Shown: positions 6,130-13,962, counted from the first letter of the stretch. The stretch is DNA of 23,929 bases from an uncultured Steroidobacter sp. (GCF_937958065.1 NZ_CALFXI010000092.1:1-23929), one strand, 5' to 3'. Translations and numbers: made by a program. Notes: a model not told the origin generated them from the letters alone.

Positions 6130-7899
6130 ATGGCTTTTGTAGCAATCGCCGATCGCGATCACGAGCACGCCCTGCACGATCCGCAGAGTTTCATCCGCAA
6201 ATACATCTGGAGCCAGGACCACAAGGTCATCGCGCTTCAGTACGGATTCGTGGCGACCAGCATCGGGCTGGTGGCCTTGACCATGTCGATCCTGATGCGG
6301 CTGCAGCTGGGTTTCCCGGACACCTTCCACATCATCGCGCCGCAGGACTATTACCAGTACATCACCATGCACGGCATGATCATGGTGATCTATCTGCTGA
6401 CGGCGCTGTTTCTCGGCGGGTTCGGCAACTATCTCATTCCGCTGATGCTGGGCGCGCGGGACATGGTGTTCCCGTACCTGAACATGCTCAGCTTCTGGTT
6501 CTATCTGCTCGCCGTGCTGGTGCTGGTCGCGGGATTCTTCGTGCCCGGCGGTCCGACCGGGGCAGGCTGGACCTTGTATCCGCCCCAGGCGGTGCTGCCC
6601 GGCACCCCGGGCGCGAGCTGGGGCATCATCTGCATGCTCGCGTCGCTCGCGATCTTCATCGTCGCCTTCACCATGGGCGGCCTCAACTATGTGACGACGG
6701 TGCTGCAAGCCCGCTGCCGCGGCATGACGTTCATGCGCATGCCGCTGTCGGTGTGGGGCATCTTCATGGCGTCGATCCTGGGCTTGCTGGCGTTCCCGGC
6801 GCTGTTCGTTTCCGCAATCATGATGGCGCTGGACTCGCTGATCGGCACCAGCTTCTTCATGCCCGCGGTGTCTTCGATGGGCGAGCAGACCGTGCACACC
6901 GGCGGCAGCCCGCTGCTGTTCCAGCATCTGTTCTGGTTCTTCGGTCATCCCGAGGTCTATATCGTCGCGCTGCCGGCGTTCGGCATCGTCTCCGATCTGA
7001 TCAGCACGCACGCCCGCCGCAACATCTTCGGCTATCGCATGATGGTGTGGGCGATTCTGGCGATCGGCTGCCTGAGCTTCGTCGTGTGGGCGCACCACAT
7101 GTACGTGAGCGGCATGAATCCGTACTTCGGCTTCTTCTTCGCCACCACGACCCTGATCATCGCGGTGCCGACCGCGATCAAGGTCTACAACTGGGTGCTG
7201 ACCATCTGGCGCGGCGACGTGCATCTCACCGTGCCCATGCTGTTCGCCATTGGCTTCATTTTCACGTTCATCAACGGCGGTCTGACGGGCCTGTTCCTGG
7301 GTAACGTGACCGTGGACGTGCCGCTGTCGGGCACGTACTTCGTGGTCGCGCATTTCCACATGGTGATGGGCGTGTCGCCGATCCTCGTGGTGTTCGGTGC
7401 CATCTATCACTGGTATCCGAAGATCACCGGGCGCATGTTCGATGAGCGCCTCGGCAAGTTTCATTTCTGGATGACGTTCATCGGCGCGTACGCCATCTTC
7501 CTGCCGATGCACTACATGGGCATTCTCGGCGTGCCCCGACGCTACTACGGCTACACCGACGCGATTCAGTTCATTCCGCCGTCGGTGCACGAGGCCAATG
7601 AATGGATCTCCATATCGGCCATGCTGGTCGCGGCCACGCAGCTGGTGTTCCTCTACAACCTGATCCACTCGTACTTCAAAGGTCCGGTGGCGGATCCGAA
7701 TCCGTGGCGCGCGACGACGCTGGAATGGCAGACGCCGCAGACCCCGCCGAAGCACGGCAACTGGGGCAAGGATCTGCCCGAAGTGCATCGCTGGGCCTAC
7801 GACTACAGCGTGCCCGGCGCGCCGCAGGACTTCATACCGCAGAACGTGCCGCACTCCGAGCAGACACCGGCCGGTCGTGAGCATGGAGTGCCGACATGA
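6130..7899 (+). CDS. coxN: Heme-copper oxidase subunit I, second (coxN-like) enzyme
   Basis: A 589-residue A-type subunit I with 12 helices, the catalytic core of a second O2-reducing proton pump. Low-spin heme ligands are H81 (TMHGMIM) and H410; H408 in YFVVAHFHMVMG is the heme a3 ligand. CuB ligands are H273 (HPEVY, with the cross-linked Y277) plus H322 and H323 (WAHHMYV). D-channel D111 and E275 and K-channel K351 (AVPTAIKVYNW) are all present, so it should pump protons. It differs clearly from the ctaD fragment at the window start, for example HFHMVMG against HFHYVLV. The ATG follows AAGGAG by nine bases. Its TGA overlaps the ATG of a 29-codon ORF. The coxN symbol is by analogy with rhizobia. 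Confidence 0.95.
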   Translation: MAFVAIADRDHEHALHDPQSFIRKYIWSQDHKVIALQYGFVATSIGLVALTMSILMRLQLGFPDTFHIIAPQDYYQYITMHGMIMVIYLLTALFLGGFGNYLIPLMLGARDMVFPYLNMLSFWFYLLAVLVLVAGFFVPGGPTGAGWTLYPPQAVLPGTPGASWGIICMLASLAIFIVAFTMGGLNYVTTVLQARCRGMTFMRMPLSVWGIFMASILGLLAFPALFVSAIMMALDSLIGTSFFMPAVSSMGEQTVHTGGSPLLFQHLFWFFGHPEVYIVALPAFGIVSDLISTHARRNIFGYRMMVWAILAIGCLSFVVWAHHMYVSGMNPYFGFFFATTTLIIAVPTAIKVYNWVLTIWRGDVHLTVPMLFAIGFIFTFINGGLTGLFLGNVTVDVPLSGTYFVVAHFHMVMGVSPILVVFGAIYHWYPKITGRMFDERLGKFHFWMTFIGAYAIFLPMHYMGILGVPRRYYGYTDAIQFIPPSVHEANEWISISAMLVAATQLVFLYNLIHSYFKGPVADPNPWRATTLEWQTPQTPPKHGNWGKDLPEVHRWAYDYSVPGAPQDFIPQNVPHSEQTPAGREHGVPT

Positions 7900-7985
7900 G
7901 CCGTTTCAGCTTCAGCGTGAATGAACGGCGGGCATCGAGCGAACGCCTGCCGGCGCGACAGCACGTAGGGAGAGTGCAGCCGTGA
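7896..7985 (+). CDS. Possible 29-residue coupling ORF
   Basis: A 29-codon ORF starting MSRFSFSVNERR and ending HVGRVQP, polar and basic, with no helix or known motif. Its ATG overlaps the subunit I stop (ATGA) and its stop overlaps the GTG of the next gene (GTGA), so it bridges the two with four-base overlaps on both sides. That arrangement is typical of translational coupling. It could equally be chance, since the next gene has its own ribosome site (AGGGAG, 7967-7972). I cannot support a function. Confidence 0.3.
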   Translation: MSRFSFSVNERRASSERLPARQHVGRVQP

Positions 7986-8671
7986 GCCTGACCGTCGCAT
8001 ATGGAGCACTGGCTACGGGCATCATCGTCTGGGCCGTGCTCGTCATGAAGCTGCGCTCGAAGCCGTGGGAGGCGACAGCGGGCGCGGCACCGGCGGGAAC
8101 GGGCTTTTCCGTTTCGGCGAAGCGCATCGGTCTGTGGATCTTCCTCGCGGTCGTCACTTCGCTGTTCGGTCTGTTCCTGTCTGCCTATTACATGCGCATG
8201 GGCCAGCACGCGGGTCACGGACCGATGGCTGCGGGCGATTGGCACTCGATCCGCGATCCTTCGATCCTCTGGTTGAACACCGTGCTGCTGATCCTGGGCA
8301 GCGTCACCATGCAGTCGGCGCGCGCCGCGGTCGCTGGAAGTCAGCTCGAGCAGACGCGCTTCAGATTGTTTGCGGCGGGCTTGCTCACCCTCGCGTTCCT
8401 CATCGGCCAGTGGCTCGCCTGGCGTGAGATTCGCTATTCGGAGTTCTTCACGCCGCTCAATCCCGCGGTCGCATTTTTCTATGTGCTCACAGCCGTGCAT
8501 GCGCTGCACCTGTTGGGCGGACTGGTCGTGTGGGCGCGCACGCTGGCGCGCACCTTGCGCAAAGGCGTGGAGCTGATCGACGTGCGTTTGAGCGTCGAGC
8601 TCACCTCGGTCTACTGGCATTACCTGTTGCTGGTCTGGCTGGGGCTGTTCGCCGTGTTGTTATCGACGTGA
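7982..8671 (+). CDS. coxO: Divergent oxidase subunit III-like protein (coxO-like)
   Basis: 229 residues with about six membrane helices. The last part carries subunit III signatures: HALHLLGG at 173-180 and VELTSVYWHYLLLVWLGLF near the C-terminus, matching the end of CtaE-type proteins. The middle is divergent, and a His/Gly-rich loop, MGQHAGHGPMAAGDWH, lies between helices 2 and 3. The start is GTG at 7982, nine bases after GGGAG. It lies directly before a second, more canonical subunit III gene, as coxO and coxP do in rhizobial coxMNOP clusters. Having two subunit III-like proteins in one oxidase cluster is a family feature, not an assembly artefact. The gene symbol is by analogy. Confidence 0.85.
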   Translation: MSLTVAYGALATGIIVWAVLVMKLRSKPWEATAGAAPAGTGFSVSAKRIGLWIFLAVVTSLFGLFLSAYYMRMGQHAGHGPMAAGDWHSIRDPSILWLNTVLLILGSVTMQSARAAVAGSQLEQTRFRLFAAGLLTLAFLIGQWLAWREIRYSEFFTPLNPAVAFFYVLTAVHALHLLGGLVVWARTLARTLRKGVELIDVRLSVELTSVYWHYLLLVWLGLFAVLLST

Positions 8672-8684
8672 GCGAGAGACAAGC

Positions 8685-9359
8685 ATGAGCCACGAACCCG
8701 CCACATTGGAGCCTGGTTTCAGAGGCGTGACCGCGGACTGGTCGGCGGACAAGCAGGCCTTCCCGGTGCCCTGGGGCAAGGCGATGATGTGGATCTTCCT
8801 GCTCTCGGACACCTTCATCTTCACGTGTTTCCTCACGTCGTACATGAACGTGCGCATGTCGACGACCGAGCCGTGGCCCAATACCGCCGAAGTGTTCGCA
8901 CTCACGGTCGGCGGTCATCACATTCCATTGCTGCTGATCGCGATCATGACCATGGTGCTGATCACGAGCAGCGGCACGATGGCCATGGCGGTCAACTTCG
9001 GTTATCGGCGCGACCGCAAGCGAACCGCGGCCCTGATGTTTGCTACCGCGGCGCTGGGCCTGTGTTTCGTCGGCATGCAGGCGTTCGAGTGGACCAAGCT
9101 GATCGTCGATGAAGGCGTGCGGCCCTGGGGCAATCCGCTGGGCGCGGCGCAGTTCGGCTCGTCGTTCTTCATGATCACCGGCTTCCACGGCCTGCACGTG
9201 ACCGGCGGCGTGATCTACCTCACGGTGGTCGCCGCCCGCGTGTTGAGCGGCTTCTACGATCGCAAGGGCACTTACGAGACCGTCGAGGTCGCAGGCCTGT
9301 ACTGGCACTTCGTCGATCTGGTGTGGGTATTCATTTTCGCGTTCTTCTATTTGTGGTGA
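8685..9359 (+). CDS. coxP: Oxidase subunit III (coxP-like)
   Basis: A 224-residue subunit III of the second oxidase, with about seven hydrophobic segments. Clear family motifs are KAMMWIFLLSDTFIFTCFLT, MQAFEWTKLIVDEG, FFMITGFHGLHVTGGVIYL and the C-terminal VAGLYWHFVDLVWVFIF. It is shorter than the aa3 CtaE (292 residues), mainly because the loop between helices III and IV is missing. The ATG lies 13 bases after the coxO-like stop, in the same operon. Compared with its neighbour it keeps far more of the canonical subunit III sequence, so it is probably the true structural subunit III. Confidence 0.92.
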   Translation: MSHEPATLEPGFRGVTADWSADKQAFPVPWGKAMMWIFLLSDTFIFTCFLTSYMNVRMSTTEPWPNTAEVFALTVGGHHIPLLLIAIMTMVLITSSGTMAMAVNFGYRRDRKRTAALMFATAALGLCFVGMQAFEWTKLIVDEGVRPWGNPLGAAQFGSSFFMITGFHGLHVTGGVIYLTVVAARVLSGFYDRKGTYETVEVAGLYWHFVDLVWVFIFAFFYLW

Positions 9360-9397
9360 CGGGCCGGGCCCGTCCCAAAACATTTGCGGAGAGCGGC

Positions 9398-9787
9398 ATG
9401 GCGGTAAGACAGCACGACATCCAGGCGGACGCCCCCGAGAATCATTCGCCCGCGCACGCAGCCGCGCATGGCGCCCACGCGGAAGGGCAGCAGCACCCGA
9501 TCAAGCTGTATCTATGGGTCTGGGTGCTGCTGTTCGTCTTCAGCGCGTTTTCCTACATGGTCGATTACTTCCAGCTGCAGGGCGCGCTGCGCTGGACGCT
9601 GATCCTCGTGTTCATGGTGATCAAGGCGAGCTTCATCGTGGCGATCTTCATGCACATGGCCTGGGAGCGACTGGCGCTGAAGCTGGCCATCCTGGTGCCG
9701 CCCCTGTCGCTGCTGATCCTGATCGGGCTGATGGCGATCGAAGGCGACTACACCTTCCTCACCCGCCTGGCGTGGTTCGCGAAATAG
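9398..9787 (+). CDS. Cytochrome oxidase subunit IV-type membrane protein
   Basis: A 129-residue protein with a His/Ala-rich soluble N-terminus (HSPAHAAAHGAHAEGQQH region) and three helices: LYLWVWVLLFVFSAFSYMV, LILVFMVIKASFIVAIFMH and LAILVPPLSLLILIGLMA. This is the COX4/CyoD-like small subunit layout, with the conserved K-AS-FIV-IFMH pattern in helix 2. The start is ATG 9398, six bases after GGAG; an upstream in-frame start at 9323 lies inside the preceding gene and is rejected. It ends the second oxidase operon. The N-terminal histidines could bind metal, but nothing shows that they do. Confidence 0.85.
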   Translation: MAVRQHDIQADAPENHSPAHAAAHGAHAEGQQHPIKLYLWVWVLLFVFSAFSYMVDYFQLQGALRWTLILVFMVIKASFIVAIFMHMAWERLALKLAILVPPLSLLILIGLMAIEGDYTFLTRLAWFAK

Positions 9788-9831
9788 GGTGTTGGCCGGG
9801 GCAAATCGCCCCACGGCCCACAAAACAGCCG

Positions 9832-9857
9832 GCGGGGCGCTTATCATTGCGCCCCGC
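9832..9857. promoter_or_regulatory. 9-bp perfect hairpin with a TATCAT box in its loop, ahead of ctaA
   Basis: GCGGGGCGC (9832-9840) pairs perfectly with GCGCCCCGC (9849-9857) across an 8-base loop, TTATCATT. No T-run follows, so a simple terminator is unlikely. The loop holds TATCAT (9842-9847), a possible sigma-70 -10 box about 40 bases before the ctaA ATG, but no good -35 is visible. It may be a promoter with a dyad operator or an RNA processing hairpin. Confidence 0.35.
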
Positions 9858-9886
9858 TCAAAATCGCCTCCAATCTCGCACCGTTC

Positions 9887-10876
9887 ATGACTCCACGTTT
9901 GCTTCTGTTTCGCCGCCTGGCGCTGGCCGGCGTGCTGCTCGCGCTGGTCGTGGTGGTGCTCGGCGCCTGGGTGCGCCTGAGTGCCGCGGGCCTGGGCTGT
10001 CCGGACTGGCCGGGATGTTATGGTCATTTCAGCGCCGGCAGCGCGGCCCAGAACATCGACGCGGTCAACGAGGCGTTCCCGCACCGGCCGTTCGAGTATC
10101 ACAAGGCCGTCAAGGAGATGGTGCATCGATACTTCGCCTCGAGCCTGGGCGTTCTGACCCTGGTGCTCGCCGGCCTGGCGATCCGCAATCGCGACGATCC
10201 GCAGCAGCCGGTCGCTTTGCCGCTGGCACTGGTCGGCCTGGTGATTTTCCAAGGGCTGCTGGGCATGTGGACCGTCACGCTGCTGCTCAAGCCGCTGATC
10301 GTGGTGCTGCACCTGGTCGGCGGCTTGTCGACGCTCGCGCTGCTGGCGTGGCTGGCCATGCGTCGGCCCGAGCCCGCGCAGCGCACGGACAACGCCGGAT
10401 TGCGCAAGCTCGCGGGCGTCGGACTGGCGGTGCTGGCTCTGCAGATCATGCTCGGCGGCTGGACCAGCAGTAACTACGCCGCCCTCGCCTGCCCCGACTT
10501 CCCGACCTGCCAGAACAGCTACTGGCCCCACATGGACATGAAGGATGCGTTCGTGCTGTGGCGAGGACTGGGCATCGATTACGAAGGCGGTGTGCTGGAT
10601 CACCCGGCGCGGGTTGCCATCCACTTCGTCCATCGCGTGGGGGCGATCGCCGCGGCCCTCATCCTCGGCGCATTGAGCTTTCTGGCCTGGCGACGAGGTA
10701 CGACGCCAGCGGTGCGGACCGCAGGCGTCTTGCTGGGGCTGGTGCTGATCGCTCAGCTCATCCTGGGTCCGATCATGGTCATGCGCGCACTCCCCCTCGG
10801 GCTGGCCACAGCACATAACGGCGTGGCCGCGCTGCTGCTCCTGGCGACTCTGCGCATGAACAGATTGATACGGTAG
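9887..10876 (+). CDS. ctaA: Heme A synthase (COX15/CtaA)
   Basis: A 329-residue membrane enzyme that oxidises heme O to heme A, using a heme b cofactor. It has eight predicted helices in two related halves. Each half has a periplasmic cysteine pair: C38/C44 in GLGCPDWPGCYGHF and C202/C208 in ALACPDFPTCQNSYWP. Likely heme-ligand histidines are H80 (KEMVHRYFAS), H142 (VLHLVGG), H249 (IHFVHRVGA) and H310 (ATAHNGVAA). The segment FEYHKAVKEMVHR is typical of the type 2 CtaA found in proteobacteria. It is followed by ctaB, which makes its substrate. Heme A is needed by the aa3 oxidase and probably by the second oxidase too. Confidence 0.96.
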   Translation: MTPRLLLFRRLALAGVLLALVVVVLGAWVRLSAAGLGCPDWPGCYGHFSAGSAAQNIDAVNEAFPHRPFEYHKAVKEMVHRYFASSLGVLTLVLAGLAIRNRDDPQQPVALPLALVGLVIFQGLLGMWTVTLLLKPLIVVLHLVGGLSTLALLAWLAMRRPEPAQRTDNAGLRKLAGVGLAVLALQIMLGGWTSSNYAALACPDFPTCQNSYWPHMDMKDAFVLWRGLGIDYEGGVLDHPARVAIHFVHRVGAIAAALILGALSFLAWRRGTTPAVRTAGVLLGLVLIAQLILGPIMVMRALPLGLATAHNGVAALLLLATLRMNRLIR

Positions 10877-10951
10877 CGGCGCTCGGGCGTGAGTCGTTGG
10901 GGGTTGGCCGGATACTGAGCTCCGAGGGCCAACGGCTAACGCCTTTCCCTG

Positions 10952-10957
10952 TAGAAT
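10952..10957 (+). promoter_or_regulatory. Putative -10 box for ctaB
   Basis: TAGAAT preceded by TG (TGTAGAATCC), 27 bases before the ctaB ATG in a 108-base gap. No clear -35 is seen. It resembles the TGCTAGAATCC element ahead of uvrD in this window. An imperfect dyad (GTTGGCC 10903-10909 with GGCCAAC 10927-10933) lies just upstream. Confidence 0.35.
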
Positions 10958-10984
10958 CCTCCATCGGTCACTGCCGTCTCCCCT

Positions 10985-11890
10985 ATGTCCGCCGTGCAAA
11001 CTTCTTCATTTCAGCCTGCCGCCTCCTGGCGCGATTACTACGAGCTGGGCAAGCCCCGCGTGGTAATGCTGATCATGTTCACGGCCATTGCCGGCATGTT
11101 CCTGGCCGCACCGGGCCTGCCGCCGGTCAATGCGCTGATTTTCGGCACGCTGGGCATCGCACTGGCGGCATCCTCGGCGGCCGCGATCAATCACGTCCTG
11201 GACCGCCGCTTCGACGAGCAGATGGCGCGCACCCGGAATCGCCCGCTGCCCACCGGTCATGTCACCGAGCGCCAGGCATTGAGCTATGCGCTGGTGCTGG
11301 CGGTGCTATCGATGGTGTTGCTGTGGGGCTGTGTGAATGCGCTGACGGCTGTACTCACATTCTGCTCACTGATCGGCTATGCCGTGATCTACACGGTATG
11401 GCTCAAGCACGCGACTCCGCAGAACATCGTGATCGGCGGTGCCGCCGGCGCGGCGCCTCCGGTGCTGGGCTGGACCGCCGTCACTGGCTCGGTCGATCCG
11501 CATGCGCTGCTGCTGTTCCTGATCATCTTCACCTGGACCCCGCCGCATTTCTGGGCGCTGGCGATAGCACGCCGTGACGAGTACGCGAAAGCGGGCATTC
11601 CGATGCTGCCGGTCGCGTACAGCAGCGACTTCACGCGGCTGCATATTCTGCTGTACACGATCCTGCTCGTGATCGTGACCCTGCTGCCCTATCTCACCGG
11701 CATGAGCGGCCTGATCTATCTCGCGGCGGCGCTGATCCTCGGCGCATTCTTCCTGTTCCGGGCTCTGCAGCTGAAAGTGCGGCAGGACGCGCGCCTGCCC
11801 ATGCAGACCTTCGGCTATTCGATCACCTACCTGGCACTGCTGTTCGCTGCGTTGCTGATCGATCACTATGTGACGATCCGGCTGACCTAG
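10985..11890 (+). CDS. ctaB: Protoheme IX farnesyltransferase (heme O synthase)
   Basis: A 301-residue UbiA-superfamily prenyltransferase that adds a farnesyl group to heme b to make heme O. It has about nine helices. The first aspartate-rich motif is NHVLDRRFDEQMARTRNRPL, with N69, D73 and D77. The second is in the loop WALAIARRDEYAKAGIPMLP, which matches CtaB/CyoE rather than other UbiA members. The start follows the soluble tail ASWRDYYELGKPRVV typical of this family. It lies directly after ctaA, as in many proteobacteria, and may have its own promoter in the gap. The VanZ-like gene starts 15 bases after its stop and may be co-transcribed. Confidence 0.97.
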   Translation: MSAVQTSSFQPAASWRDYYELGKPRVVMLIMFTAIAGMFLAAPGLPPVNALIFGTLGIALAASSAAAINHVLDRRFDEQMARTRNRPLPTGHVTERQALSYALVLAVLSMVLLWGCVNALTAVLTFCSLIGYAVIYTVWLKHATPQNIVIGGAAGAAPPVLGWTAVTGSVDPHALLLFLIIFTWTPPHFWALAIARRDEYAKAGIPMLPVAYSSDFTRLHILLYTILLVIVTLLPYLTGMSGLIYLAAALILGAFFLFRALQLKVRQDARLPMQTFGYSITYLALLFAALLIDHYVTIRLT

Positions 11891-11905
11891 CCCAGCGCTC
11901 GCATC

Positions 11906-13126
11906 GTGGCTCCGGCGCGCACACCACGAAGCTCGATTCCCTGGCTCACGGCGACCGTCATCGCGCTGATCCTGTACGGGTCGCTGTATCCGTTCAATCT
12001 GAAGCCCGACGTGCAGGATGATCTGCTCGGGGCGCTCCGCCAGTTGTCATGGGCGCGGGCGGGTCGCGGCGATCGCATTTCCAACGTCCTGTTGTATCTG
12101 CCGCTCGGCTTCTGCCTGTATTTGTGGCTGAGCGAACGGCTCCGTCGCGGCACCTCGGTGACGATCGCCACCGTGCTGGGCACGATCCTGTCGCTCACGA
12201 TCGAAGTCGCGCAGGTGTACGTATCGAAGCGCGTGCCGAGTCTCACCGATCTGGTGCTGAACTCGGGCGGAACCTTGCTCGGCGCGATCGGCGGCATGGG
12301 CTGGACTGCGCTGAGCCACCTGATGCACCTGCCCTCGCGCGCGGAGAAACAGACGCGCGATCCAGGCGCAGCGTTGTTGATCGGCTTGTGGCTGGCGTGG
12401 CGATTCGCGCCGTTCGTGCCGCAACTCGACCTCGGCAAGCTCAAAGCGGCGCTGCGGCCGCTGTTCCATCCCACCTTCGACTTCGTCACCGTGCTGGTTT
12501 TTCTCACCTGCTGGCTGGTCGTGAATCAGGCGGTCGCCGCGCTGGTGAGCCGTCCGCGACGTTTGGAAACGTTGCTACTCTTGATGGCGGCCGTGCTGAT
12601 CGGTCGCCTGATCGTCGCGAATCAAACGTTCGTGCCCGCCGAATTGCTGGCGTTGCTGTTGTTGCTGCCGATGGTCGTGCTGATGCATCGGCTGCGGCCA
12701 CGGCCGCGTCGAGCTGCGCTGGTGCTCGCAGTCGTCGCATTGCTGCTCATAGAAGAGCTGGCGCCCTTCGACTTCTCACCGCAGGCGGTGCAGTTCGATT
12801 TCTGGCCGTTCCTCGCACTGGTCGATTCGGGCTGGAATCTGGCTGTAGTCGACTGGGTGCAGGTGTTCGGGAAATTGTTTCTTTATGGCGCGCTGCTGTG
12901 GGTGGTGCGCGAGTGGGGCGCGTCCACGGACTTCGCGTTCGGCGTGATGCTGACCATCGCAGCCGTGGTCGAGGCGCTGCAGATCTGGCTGCCCGGGGAA
13001 CATGCGTCGATCACCGATCCGCTGCTGGCGCTGATCATCGGGCTGGTGTTCCGCTCGGTATACCGACGTCACCGCCCGCGACGCTTCGCGGGCGCACCCA
13101 GCGATCTATCGCTGCGGGAACGGTGA
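11906..13126 (+). CDS. Membrane protein with two tandem VanZ-like halves
   Basis: A 406-residue integral membrane protein starting at GTG. The first half is clearly VanZ-like: SLYPFNL (26-32), GDRISNVLLYLPLGF (55-69), E100xxQ103 in TIEVAQVY, and SLTDLVLNSGGTLLG (112-126). The second half repeats the pattern in weaker form: APFDF (286-290), GKLFLYGALLW (322-332), E356xxQ359 in VEALQIW, and ASITDPLLALIIG (367-379). Several helices join the halves. VanZ lowers teicoplanin sensitivity in enterococci, but most VanZ-family proteins are uncharacterised and no antibiotic role should be assumed. The gene is 15 bases after ctaB and abuts a convergent gene. Confidence 0.85.
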   Translation: MAPARTPRSSIPWLTATVIALILYGSLYPFNLKPDVQDDLLGALRQLSWARAGRGDRISNVLLYLPLGFCLYLWLSERLRRGTSVTIATVLGTILSLTIEVAQVYVSKRVPSLTDLVLNSGGTLLGAIGGMGWTALSHLMHLPSRAEKQTRDPGAALLIGLWLAWRFAPFVPQLDLGKLKAALRPLFHPTFDFVTVLVFLTCWLVVNQAVAALVSRPRRLETLLLLMAAVLIGRLIVANQTFVPAELLALLLLLPMVVLMHRLRPRPRRAALVLAVVALLLIEELAPFDFSPQAVQFDFWPFLALVDSGWNLAVVDWVQVFGKLFLYGALLWVVREWGASTDFAFGVMLTIAAVVEALQIWLPGEHASITDPLLALIIGLVFRSVYRRHRPRRFAGAPSDLSLRER

Positions 13127-13900
13127 TCAGAACGATCTGCCGCCGATCCGCGCGCAACCGTTGTATTTCTTGCCATCCAGCGTGGCTCGAGCCGCGTATG
13201 CGAAATACTCGCCCGACATGTCATCCCGGCAGCCCTGAGCATCGATGAACAACTCGATCTTGTGATCATCGTTGGCGGCGACGTAACTGACCGCGCCCTC
13301 GGCATCCTGCGTCTGAGGCGCAGCGATGGAGATTTCCTTGGGCTCGTCCGGCTGACGCCACAGCAACGCGGCTTCGGTGACCTCCGCGCTCCAGAAAGGC
13401 TCGTTGCCGCGAGTGGCAACGATGTAATCCTGCGGCGGTGAATCGCAGCCGCGGGTCTGTCCGTCCGGCGCAGCGTACAGTGCTTCTTCCAGCATGAAGG
13501 TACCCGCGAAGCCCTCGGGGGCCGGTTTGTCGACGGCACGCTCGCCGTACGCCTCGATGTACAGCTTCATTGGCACATCATCGCCGTCCGCGTCTTTCTC
13601 ACCGCCGAACTCACGCGTGAGCACGCCATCGGTCTGATCCACCATGAGCAGATCGCGCTGTTCGCCGCATGGGCGGAAGGCACTGCGATCGGCGGAGACC
13701 GTGACGATGCCGCGCTTGATGGCGAGCCCCGACTCCGCGGACGGCTCGGATGTGGCAGACGCTGGGGACGGCAGACTCAACCCACCCGTTTCCGCCGTGG
13801 TCGCCGGCCCCGGCACGGTGGGCTCGGGTGTCTTCGAGCACCCCGCCATGGTCAGCAAAACCGCGCAATGGGAAAGTAACATCCCGCGCCAAACACGCAT
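13127..13900 (-). CDS. Lipoprotein with a C-terminal COG3650-type domain
   Basis: A 257-residue predicted lipoprotein. The start at 13900 is chosen because GGAGG lies five bases ahead and because it yields a clean signal peptide ending LLTMAGC, with C21 as the lipidated cysteine. A Pro/Ser/Thr-rich linker (about 24-58) leads to a domain with SADRSAFRPCGEQRDLLMVD. The C-terminal part (about 158-252) has ATRGNEPFWSAEV and YNGCA, which match the COG3650 family of periplasmic proteins. C78, C152, C224 and C249 could form disulfides. The function is unknown. It is convergent with the VanZ-like gene (no spacer) and divergent from uvrD. Confidence 0.8.
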   Translation of the reverse strand: MRVWRGMLLSHCAVLLTMAGCSKTPEPTVPGPATTAETGGLSLPSPASATSEPSAESGLAIKRGIVTVSADRSAFRPCGEQRDLLMVDQTDGVLTREFGGEKDADGDDVPMKLYIEAYGERAVDKPAPEGFAGTFMLEEALYAAPDGQTRGCDSPPQDYIVATRGNEPFWSAEVTEAALLWRQPDEPKEISIAAPQTQDAEGAVSYVAANDDHKIELFIDAQGCRDDMSGEYFAYAARATLDGKKYNGCARIGGRSF

Positions 13901-13956
13901 GCACGCCTCCGGGCGACCGACTCCAGCCCCACAGCATATAGAATCGGCCACCCTGC

Positions 13957-13962
13957 TAGAAT
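13957..13962 (+). promoter_or_regulatory. Putative extended -10 box for uvrD
   Basis: TGCTAGAAT is an extended -10 element in the 233-base divergent gap before uvrD. A second TAGAATC copy lies 18 bases upstream (13939-13945). No good -35 and no LexA-type CTGT-N8-ACAG box was seen. The leader to the proposed uvrD start would be about 165 bases. Confidence 0.4.

Noticed and set aside
6082..7884. Long minus-strand reading frame opposite subunit I
   Set aside because: Its product is Arg/His/Glu-rich low-complexity sequence, the usual shadow of a high-GC gene; the plus strand encodes all subunit I ligands.
9323..9397. Upstream start for the subunit IV-type gene
   Set aside because: It would lie inside the subunit III gene; the ATG at 9398 has GGAG at proper spacing.
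9798..9818. Hairpin after the subunit IV gene as a terminator
   Set aside because: The stem is short with a bulge and no T-run follows, so an intrinsic terminator is not supported.
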